A stretch of 5,450 nt of DNA from Oscillospiraceae bacterium. Lineage in GTDB: Bacteria > Bacillota > Clostridia > Oscillospirales > Oscillospiraceae. A model generated the notes under the pieces. That model was not told where the DNA came from and did no database searches. It was given only the letters and a program-made list of their open reading frames with translations. Positions within the stretch are counted from its first letter, which is position 1; each line of letters begins with the position of its first letter. Location: positions 1 through 5,450 of the forward strand of contig JAITGH010000119.1 in assembly GCA_031280855.1 (NCBI GenBank), in the 5' to 3' direction. Both the position numbers and the translations under genes were made by a program. Of the stretch, positions 1 to 4,003 are shown piece by piece.

Positions 1-31
1 CCATTACGCGCTCCCGCAATTTTCCTCTCAT
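1..31 (-). CDS. pstC: PstC-like phosphate ABC transporter permease, first codons only
   Basis: Only the first ten codons are present, reading MRGKLRERVM before the gene leaves the window. PstC permeases often begin with a short basic stretch of this kind before the first membrane helix. The start lies 12 bases after the pstS stop, and a GGATGG ribosome site sits 7 bases before the ATG. The order pstS then pstC is the usual one in Pst operons. An ATG slightly further upstream hits a stop after four codons, which favours this start. The name rests on context and these few residues. Sequence to the left of the window would settle it. Confidence 0.55.
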   Translation of the reverse strand, partial: MRGKLRERVM

Positions 32-43
32 TCCGAGTCCATC

Positions 44-904
44 CTACTGCACTGCGTCCCACTTGAGCGTCGCGCCCGTAAAGATCGCCTTGACCTGATC
101 TTTCGTAAGGTTCGCGTGCGTATTCTCATTGTTCACGATAACCGCGATCCCGTCAATCGCGATTCGGGTCGAGACCAGAGTTTCAAGCTCCGAATCCTTA
201 AGCTCTCGCGACGCCATACCGATATCACAGGTGCCGTCAATCGCGGCGATCATGCCCGCGCCGGAGTCGGACGTATGGATCTCGATCGTGACGCCCGGGT
301 TAAGCTTCACGTACGCCTCCTTGAGTTTCTCCATAATCGGCGTTACGCTGGAAGAACCCGCGATTACGATCTTGCCGGACGCGCTCACGCCGGAGTACGA
401 GCCTGCGTTCTCGTCCACAGCGATGTAGCTTCCGCCTACGACCGCCTGACCCTCTTTAGAGAGTATGAAGCTGACGAAGTTGTCGGCGGTCTCACTGATT
501 CCGTCTTTCTTATACGCGATGTTGAACGGGCGTGAGACCTTGTAGCTGCCGTTCTTGACGTTCTCCGTCGAGGCGGTAACGCCGTCGATTTGCAGTGCCT
601 TGACGGTTGAGTTCAGCGAGCCGAGCGAGATATATCCGATCGCGTACTTATCCCCGGACACGTTTGTCATCATGATGTCGGTTTGCTTGGCGATGACTGC
701 CTCTTTTGTGGTAGTGTCTTTTTTGGAGCCGTCGTCGCCCTTGACCTCGATCCCGAAAAGCTCGATAAACGCGCCTCTGGTGCCGGATCCGTCCTCCCTT
801 GAGATGACGGTGATGTTGCTTGAGGGGTCGAACCCCTTCTCTCCGCACGCTCCCAGCGCGATGGTCAACGATAGAGCGAGAACTCCGCACAGCAGTTTTT
901 TCAT
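44..904 (-). CDS. pstS: PstS-like phosphate-binding lipoprotein with swapped (circularly permuted) halves
   Basis: Extracytoplasmic substrate-binding protein, 286 residues, expected to capture phosphate and pass it to a Pst ABC transporter. Residues 1-20 form a lipoprotein signal ending in the lipobox LGAC (Cys20), so the mature protein should be lipid-anchored outside the membrane. Residues 31-165 carry the block that normally forms the C-terminal half of PstS, beginning SREDGSGTR (35-43). Residues 176-286 carry the normal N-terminal half: GSSSVTP (183-189), DIGMASR (227-233), DGIAVIVN (251-258) and IFTGATLKWDAV near the end. The expected phosphate-contact loops (SSS, SGTR) are all present, but the order of the halves is reversed. 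An AAAGGA ribosome site lies 7-9 bases before the ATG. The family assignment is firm. Phosphate as ligand is inferred from the family and the adjacent pstC start. Confidence 0.9.
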   Translation of the reverse strand: MKKLLCGVLALSLTIALGACGEKGFDPSSNITVISREDGSGTRGAFIELFGIEVKGDDGSKKDTTTKEAVIAKQTDIMMTNVSGDKYAIGYISLGSLNSTVKALQIDGVTASTENVKNGSYKVSRPFNIAYKKDGISETADNFVSFILSKEGQAVVGGSYIAVDENAGSYSGVSASGKIVIAGSSSVTPIMEKLKEAYVKLNPGVTIEIHTSDSGAGMIAAIDGTCDIGMASRELKDSELETLVSTRIAIDGIAVIVNNENTHANLTKDQVKAIFTGATLKWDAVQ

Positions 905-938
905 GTCGGTTTCCTTTCGATGTACAAATTACCGTTTC

Positions 939-993
939 ATGATAACGTGCGGATGTAAAGCCTGCAAGCGGCGGCGTGTAAAAAGCGTGTAAA
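939..993 (-). promoter_or_regulatory. Candidate pstS promoter with PhoP-box-like TTTACA repeats
   Basis: On the minus strand a -10 TATCAT (939-944, 5 of 6 consensus) lies 17 bases from a weak -35 TTGCAG (962-967). Three TTTACA hexamers on the same strand lie at 954-959, 977-982 and 988-993, spaced 23 and 11 bases apart. Tandem TTAACA-type hexamers about 11 bases apart over and upstream of the -35 are the known form of PhoP binding sites in Bacillus Pho-regulon promoters, and would fit phosphate-starvation control of pstS. The spacing and motifs are read from the sequence. PhoP control is inferred. Confidence 0.5.
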
Positions 994-1080
994 GTACGAA
1001 CGGGCGTCGGAGCGAGGATGAGAACCTGTTGACATAGGCTTTTGAGCTGACGTAAAAACTCGCGCATCGGCGTGCGCGAA

Positions 1081-1211
1081 TGTGGATAACTTTGTGGAAA
1101 AGCCGACGAAGCGGTGTAAATGCGGAGTTGATGTGGACAATTATGTGGAAACGTTAGCAAATTGGTGTAACCGCAACGCGAATGTGCAAAACTTTGTGGA
1201 AATGTGGAAAA
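1081..1211 (+). repeat. 51-bp degenerate tandem repeat carrying seven DnaA-box-like 9-mers
   Basis: TGTGGATAA at 1081-1089 is the exact complement of the consensus DnaA box TTATCCACA. Six further near matches share its orientation: 1093 TGTGGAAAA, 1132 TGTGGACAA, 1144 TGTGGAAAC, 1183 TGTGCAAAA, 1195 TGTGGAAAT and 1203 TGTGGAAAA. They fall in pairs 12 bp apart, and the pairs start at 1081, 1132 and 1183, exactly 51 bp apart. A GGTGTAA word also recurs at 51 bp (1113 and 1164). Same orientation and near-integral helical spacing suggest an array for cooperative protein binding. DnaA is the likeliest ligand. The site could be a DnaA-titrating or regulatory cluster, or less likely part of an origin, since no dnaA, dnaN or rpmH gene is seen here. 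Confidence 0.6.
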
Positions 1212-1234
1212 CCGAGTGCGCTCCGGCGCAACGG

Positions 1235-1287
1235 CAATCGGCGGGGACGATTGCGACGTCGTCCCCTGCGTCCGAATTGCTGTTTTT
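1235..1287 (+). terminator. Long hairpin followed by a T-tract, terminator-like on the plus strand
   Basis: A perfect 8-bp stem GGGGACGA (1243-1250) / TCGTCCCC (1259-1266) is extended by CAATCGG (1235-1241) pairing with CCGAATTG (1272-1279, one bulge). TTTTT follows at 1283-1287. The T-tract is on the plus strand, so it would stop rightward transcription, although no clear plus-strand gene precedes it. For the leftward tRNA-Pro transcript the same stem lies just past the CCA end but lacks a T-tract. Confidence 0.5.
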
Positions 1288-1291
1288 CAGA

Positions 1292-1367
1292 TGGTCCGAG
1301 TGACAAGACTTGAACTTGCGGCCTCTTGACCCCCAGTCAAGCGCGCTACCAGCTGCGCCACACCCGG
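1292..1367 (-). tRNA. tRNA-Pro, anticodon GGG
   Basis: A complete 76-base tRNA with encoded CCA (1292-1294). The acceptor stem CCGGGTG pairs with CACTCGG (one G-T wobble). The D-stem is GCGC/GCGC, and the anticodon stem CTTGA/TCAAG encloses loop CTGGGGG, which gives anticodon GGG. The T-stem GCAAG/CTTGT encloses TTCAAGT, and the discriminator base is A. The C1-G72 start pair is typical of bacterial tRNA-Pro. It decodes CCC and CCU codons. It stands alone with its own strong promoter. Confidence 0.95.
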
Positions 1368-1384
1368 ATTCAGCTATCTATGCT

Positions 1385-1413
1385 ATTATACCACACTTTT
1401 ACCGATTTGTCAA
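1385..1413 (-). promoter_or_regulatory. Consensus sigma-A type promoter of tRNA-Pro
   Basis: On the minus strand a perfect TTGACA (1408-1413) is followed by a 17-base spacer and a perfect TATAAT (1385-1390). The -10 box ends 17 bases before the first base of the mature tRNA, so the transcript would start a few bases upstream of it, as expected for a stable RNA promoter. Confidence 0.92.
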
Positions 1414-1451
1414 GCACTTTTTTTCACTCTCCGCAATCTTTGTGCACCATA

Positions 1452-1495
1452 TACAAGTGCGTGCATTTGGTGTGTGCATCTCTTGTACACTTGTA
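1452..1495. repeat. Short inverted repeat between two outward-facing promoters
   Basis: TACAAGTG (1452-1459) and CACTTGTA (1488-1495) form a perfect 8-bp inverted repeat 28 bp apart. CTTGTAC also occurs twice in tandem around 1483-1497. The element lies in the 111-bp gap between the leftward tRNA promoter and the rightward promoter at 1525, a sensible place for a shared operator. No regulator is identified, and the match is short. Confidence 0.3.
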
Positions 1496-1524
1496 CCAAA
1501 AATGTGAATCGGCGCAGAAAGTAC

Positions 1525-1553
1525 TTGACTTTCACGCCGAAATGTGGTATAAT
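1525..1553 (+). promoter_or_regulatory. Strong plus-strand promoter aimed at the 3' end of the protease gene
   Basis: TTGACT (1525-1530, 5 of 6 consensus), 17-base spacer and perfect TATAAT (1548-1553). It shares GTGGTATAATAG around the -10 with the tRNA promoter. Transcription would start near 1560, run about 75 bases of non-coding, hairpin-forming sequence and then become antisense to the protease gene. No plus-strand coding sequence follows. Confidence 0.75.
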
Positions 1554-1590
1554 AGACGCATAGGATCAGGGACGAACGATTCCGTTCCCG

Positions 1591-1638
1591 GAAAGACGCA
1601 GCGGCGGGAGCGCAGAGCGGCGCGAGCCTCCAAGCCGC
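1591..1638 (-). terminator. GC-rich hairpin abutting the protease stop codon
   Basis: GCGGC (1601-1605) pairs with GCCGC (1634-1638) and GGAG (1607-1610) with CTCC (1628-1631), with a further GC-rich inner stem. The stem begins within the last base of the protease stop codon. On the minus strand it is followed by TGCGTCTTTC, a poor T-tract. It may be a weak terminator or 3'-end stabiliser of the protease mRNA. Read on the plus strand, it is part of the leader made from the promoter at 1525. Confidence 0.4.
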
Positions 1639-2954
1639 TACTGCTGACCCACCCCGACGGCGATCAGATAGTTGCCGTCAAACTCCTCCGTGGTTACCGT
1701 GACGAGCGTCAACGTCTTGTTGACGGTTTTCGTGTAGTATAGCTCGCCGTCACGACGGTGTGACTCGAAGAACTCCGACTTGAGATCCATCTTGAACGCG
1801 GCGGCAATCTCCTCCATCTGCGAGGCGCTTCCGGCCATGTAGCAATAGTACGCGAGGTAAATGTCGTCCTCCGCATCGTAGTATTTATCGGTGACGTAGT
1901 ACTCCGCAAGCCCGTGCATAAGCCCAAAATCGGGTACGCCCGGGAAATCCGCGTAGTACTGCATAGAAGACGGAAGCGCGAACACCGCCGCCAGCGGAGT
2001 CGCCTCCCCAACCGTAGTGACGCTGTTCAGAGCGTCCTCGATCGGTACCGCGAAGTTAAGATTCTGCACCGCTCCCGCCTGTGAGCTAAGCGTTGCGGTG
2101 GTTATCCCGATGACCTGACCGTACTCGTTAATCAGCGCGCCGCCGCTGCTTCCCGATGAGATCGCGGCGGTGAATTGGATATAGCTGACCGCGCCGCCGT
2201 CGTCGAACGTACGCGCCGTGTTCGAGATAATGCCGTTGGACATAGTGTTTTCAAGCCCTTGCGGACTGCCGATCGTGTAGATAGTCTCACCCTGCTTGAT
2301 CGCCGTGGAATCCCCGATCGCCAGCGCCGGGAATCGCTCCGCGCCCGATACTCTGATGACTGCCGTGTCGTACTCCTCGTTGGATGAGATTACTCCGTCC
2401 ACGTCGTACCAGACTCCGTCGGTCGTCTTGATTCGCGCTGACTGAGCGCGGTTGACCACGTGGTAATTGGTCAGCGCGATGCCGTCCGCGTCGATGAAGA
2501 ATCCGCTTCCGGTGGCGACGGCGTTGTCGTACGCGTCGTAGACCTCGATGAAGAAGACGCAGGGCGACAGATCCGCGATCTCCGGGGAGGTTAGCGCCGC
2601 GCTCCTCGGGTTCTCCGTCGGCGCGGTGAAGTCTGCCGCGCTTATACCTCTAATGGGCGCGTTGGACGCGTTGGCGAACGCGCTCGGCGATGCGGAGCCT
2701 TTGTCCGGCGATATGTCGAAGAATTGCAGTCCGACGATCGCGACGATAAGCACGCACACCGCCGCAATCACCGGGGTCGACAGCAACTTCCGAAACCCGG
2801 GAGCGCCCTTCGGGCGCGGCGACGTGCTGCCGTGAGCGCTTGCGGCGCGGCGAAGCGGTTTCCCGCAATTCGGGCATAGGTCGCCCGCGCTTACAGCCAC
2901 GATACTGCCGCAGCGCAGGCAGATCGTGGAGGCGACGTCGTTGACGTTTGTCAT
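1638..2954 (-). CDS. Membrane-anchored trypsin-like (HtrA-type) serine protease with N-terminal zinc ribbon
   Basis: 438 residues. An N-terminal zinc ribbon has Cys12-x2-Cys15 and Cys27-x2-Cys30. A basic linker leads to one membrane helix (about 59-79), then a Ser/Ala/Pro-rich spacer and a trypsin-fold protease domain (about 125-315). The catalytic triad is visible: His165 in TNYHVV, Asp196 in EEYDTAVI and Ser270 in GSSGG. The ribbon should be cytoplasmic and the protease outside. There is no PDZ domain. Residues about 325-438 form an unrecognised acidic, Tyr-rich C-terminal region where HtrA proteins usually carry PDZ. I chose the ATG at 2954 because AGGAG lies 6 bases upstream; an in-frame ATG 22 codons earlier has no ribosome site. 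Likely role is surface protein quality control or processing. The substrate is unknown. Confidence 0.85.
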   Translation of the reverse strand: MTNVNDVASTICLRCGSIVAVSAGDLCPNCGKPLRRAASAHGSTSPRPKGAPGFRKLLSTPVIAAVCVLIVAIVGLQFFDISPDKGSASPSAFANASNAPIRGISAADFTAPTENPRSAALTSPEIADLSPCVFFIEVYDAYDNAVATGSGFFIDADGIALTNYHVVNRAQSARIKTTDGVWYDVDGVISSNEEYDTAVIRVSGAERFPALAIGDSTAIKQGETIYTIGSPQGLENTMSNGIISNTARTFDDGGAVSYIQFTAAISSGSSGGALINEYGQVIGITTATLSSQAGAVQNLNFAVPIEDALNSVTTVGEATPLAAVFALPSSMQYYADFPGVPDFGLMHGLAEYYVTDKYYDAEDDIYLAYYCYMAGSASQMEEIAAAFKMDLKSEFFESHRRDGELYYTKTVNKTLTLVTVTTEEFDGNYLIAVGVGQQ

Positions 2955-3082
2955 TCGGCACTCCTGGTTATAGATTCGGATATACGTATTATCGTAACGA
3001 TGCGCGTCGTTCTTTAGCATATAGCGGACAGATTGTGAGATTTAGCGGTTGCAAGGTGCGGAAATCTTACGTCAAACCGTCC

Positions 3083-3100
3083 CTCGCCACCCTCGGCGAG
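3083..3100 (-). terminator. Weak hairpin downstream of the recombinase gene
   Basis: CTCGCC (3083-3088) pairs with GGCGAG (3095-3100) around a six-base loop. It lies about 55 bases past the recombinase stop on the minus strand, but only a short TTT follows several bases later. It may end the recombinase mRNA or be incidental. Confidence 0.25.
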
Positions 3101-3106
3101 AGCCAA

Positions 3107-3124
3107 TGTTACACTTATGTTACA
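3107..3124 (+). repeat. Tandem TGTTACA pair, 11 bp apart
   Basis: TGTTACA occurs at 3107-3113 and 3118-3124, one helical turn apart in the same orientation. The same word forms the arms of the inverted recombination sites at 3809-3815, 3950-3956 and (as TGTAACA) 3931-3937. It lies between the recombinase stop and the protease start, just upstream of the promoter at 3140. It may be an accessory recombinase-binding site. Confidence 0.4.
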
Positions 3125-3139
3125 ATTTAGGGAAACCGC

Positions 3140-3168
3140 TTGACAGGCGGAAATCAGTGCGGTATAAT
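3140..3168 (+). promoter_or_regulatory. Perfect plus-strand promoter overlapping the recombinase stop codon
   Basis: TTGACA (3140-3145), exactly 17 bases, TATAAT (3163-3168). The recombinase stop codon (3154-3156, minus) and its last codons lie inside the promoter. A small inverted repeat AGTGC/GCACT brackets the -10 and could be an operator. The transcript would begin near 3175 and run antisense through the recombinase gene toward the invertible segment and the SLH gene. Confidence 0.8.
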
Positions 3169-3753
3169 GCACTCAGGTCGAGTCGAGAAGCTGATCACCG
3201 CGTACGCAGCGTTCTTGTCGTCTTGCTCGAGCCCCAGGTAACGCTTGGTCGTTGCGAAGGAGGTATGCGCGTAGATCGCCATGATCACAATCGGTGAGAC
3301 CCCGCGTTTCCACACATGATAGCCGAACGTCTTACGTAGCGAGTGACAGCTGATACGCCCGAGATCCAGCTCCTTTGCGGCGGCGCTGATAATACGGTAG
3401 GCTTGGACGCGGCTGATCGAACGCCCGGTTTTACGGCTCTCGAACAACGGCGCACCCGAGACGGGGTTAGAGTGCTCCACGAAGTACTCCAGCGCGGCGA
3501 TCAAGTCCTTGTTCAGCGCGACGGTCTTCGACTTTCGGGTCTTACGCTCGACGAGGCTGAAGTGTCGGCGGACTCGCTTGAGGCGGAAGTCGTAAACGTC
3601 GTCCCATCTGAGACGTAACATATCGCTGACGCGCAATGCGGTGTGGACTCCCATGACTATAAGCACGTAGTTGCGGACTTCGCCTCGGTGGAAGAAGTAG
3701 GCGGCGAGGGCTTGGACGTGGTTCGGGTCGCGGATCGGCTCGGTAGGATTCAT
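3154..3753 (-). CDS. Small tyrosine recombinase (FimB/FimE-size), likely DNA invertase
   Basis: 199 residues, essentially only the catalytic domain of the phage-integrase/XerC-D family, without the usual N-terminal core-binding domain. FimB and FimE, which invert the fim promoter, are about the same length. All catalytic positions are visible: Arg41 in ALRVSD, a beta-hairpin Lys (Lys71 in ERKTRKSK), His137 and Arg140 in CHSLRKTFG, His163 in YAHTS, and nucleophile Tyr172 in TTKRYLGL. It should therefore be active. A GGGGAG ribosome site lies 8 bases before the ATG. The start codon is 46 bases from the left inverted repeat of the 113-bp segment, and the SLH gene lies just beyond, so its likely job is flipping that segment. 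No strong promoter of its own is evident. Confidence 0.88.
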   Translation of the reverse strand: MNPTEPIRDPNHVQALAAYFFHRGEVRNYVLIVMGVHTALRVSDMLRLRWDDVYDFRLKRVRRHFSLVERKTRKSKTVALNKDLIAALEYFVEHSNPVSGAPLFESRKTGRSISRVQAYRIISAAAKELDLGRISCHSLRKTFGYHVWKRGVSPIVIMAIYAHTSFATTKRYLGLEQDDKNAAYAVISFSTRPECIIPH

Positions 3754-3788
3754 TGTTATTTCTCCCCTATGTGGTAATATTTGGTACT

Positions 3789-3816
3789 ACGTAACGTAAT
3801 ATCTATTGTGTTACAT
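3789..3816 (-). repeat. Left recombination site (inverted repeat arm)
   Basis: Bases 3800-3816 are the exact reverse complement of 3930-3946 (17 of 17). Read on the minus strand the site has arm ATGTAACACA, an 8-bp centre ATAGATAT and a degenerate second arm TACGTTACGT. Two inward-facing arms around a 6-8 bp centre is the standard layout of a tyrosine recombinase crossover site. Confidence 0.75.
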
Positions 3817-3946
3817 CGTGCTCTGAAACCACAAGTTTAGGGGCTTCGCGCCATTTTGTGAAACTTGATTTTTCAAGTTTCTTTTTTTCTGCCCCTAATG
3901 AAACCCTGAAAACAGTACGATCAGTACTAATGTAACACAATAGATA
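3800..3946. mobile_element. Putative invertible DNA segment (phase-variation switch)
   Basis: A 113-bp segment (3817-3929) lies between perfect 17-bp inverted repeats, next to a small tyrosine recombinase gene and just upstream of a surface-protein gene. In the orientation present it holds a strong plus-strand terminator (3860-3888) inside an outer stem TTAGGGGC (3837-3844) / GCCCCTAA (3891-3898), and a CAGTAC direct repeat near 3913-3927. No good plus-strand promoter is present within it. Flipping would point the terminator away from the SLH gene and bring TTCAGA to 18 bases before GATAAT (3943-3948), a possible weak promoter. Inversion itself is inferred. Confidence 0.72.
3860..3888 (+). 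terminator. Strong intrinsic terminator inside the invertible segment
   Basis: GAAACTTGA (3860-3868), loop TTTT, TCAAGTTTC (3873-3881): a perfect 9-bp stem followed by seven T (3882-3888). In this orientation it faces the SLH gene and should stop rightward transcripts about 115 bases before its start. In the flipped orientation the T-tract would sit on the other strand, so it would no longer stop transcription toward the SLH gene. Confidence 0.85.
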
Positions 3947-3957
3947 ATGTGTTACAT
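3930..3957 (+). repeat. Right recombination site (inverted repeat arm)
   Basis: Perfect 10-bp arms ATGTAACACA (3930-3939) and TGTGTTACAT (3948-3957) around the 8-bp centre ATAGATAA. In inverted alignment the centre differs from that of the left site at one of eight bases, compatible with strand exchange that inverts the segment. GATAAT at 3943-3948, partly in the centre, could serve as a -10 box toward the SLH gene. Confidence 0.78.
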
Positions 3958-3958
3958 C

Positions 3959-4001
3959 GGTGTTCCGGCCAAAATACATCACTCTATCAGGAGGGAACAC
4001 C
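3959..4001 (+). promoter_or_regulatory. Leader hairpin at the SLH-gene ribosome binding site
   Basis: GGTGTTCC (3959-3966) and GGAACACC (3994-4001) form a perfect 8-bp inverted repeat. The right arm covers the last bases of the ribosome site AGGAGGG (3989-3995) and ends two bases before the ATG at 4004. Folding could limit ribosome access. The loop is 27 bases, so the hairpin is only moderately stable. Confidence 0.5.
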
Positions 4002-4003
4002 AT

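Larger units (their letters stand above)
905..1291. other. Gene-free interval between pstS and tRNA-Pro
   Basis: This 387-bp stretch has no convincing protein gene. From left to right it holds the pstS ribosome site and promoter, a lone TTGACA on the plus strand (1029-1034), a repeat array with DnaA-box-like 9-mers (1081-1211), a small hairpin with TGCGC/GCGCA arms near 1217-1230, and a long hairpin with a T-tract on the plus strand (1235-1287). Open frames crossing it lack ribosome sites and recognisable protein sequence. Confidence 0.7.

Noticed and set aside
116..535. Long plus-strand open frames opposite pstS
   Set aside because: Arg/Asp-rich composition and no ribosome site; they mirror a well-supported minus-strand gene.
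1081..1287. Chromosomal origin oriC
   Set aside because: DnaA boxes are present, but there is no dnaA, dnaN or rpmH and no clear AT-rich unwinding region beside them; called only a DnaA-box array.
1082..1303. Open plus frame encoding a 17-residue repeat
   Set aside because: GTG start, no ribosome site, runs into the tRNA on the other strand; the repeat is better explained by DNA 9-mers. Kept only as an alternative within a finding.
1292..1367. tRNA-Pro as the attachment site of an integrated element
   Set aside because: No duplicated tRNA 3' end is seen in the window, and the recombinase is of the short inversion type rather than a full-length integrase.
1560..1640. Cyclic-di-GMP riboswitch
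   Set aside because: A faint resemblance to GACGCAAAGC-type motifs, but the conserved core and paired arms of that class are absent and no gene follows.
2955..3020. N-terminal extension of the protease by 22 residues
   Set aside because: No ribosome site at the upstream ATG, while AGGAG lies 6 bases before the ATG at 2954; the extension resembles no protein sequence I know.
3803..4003. 66-residue minus-strand open frame over the invertible segment
   Set aside because: No ribosome site, and it crosses both the terminator hairpin and the right repeat; no recognisable protein.
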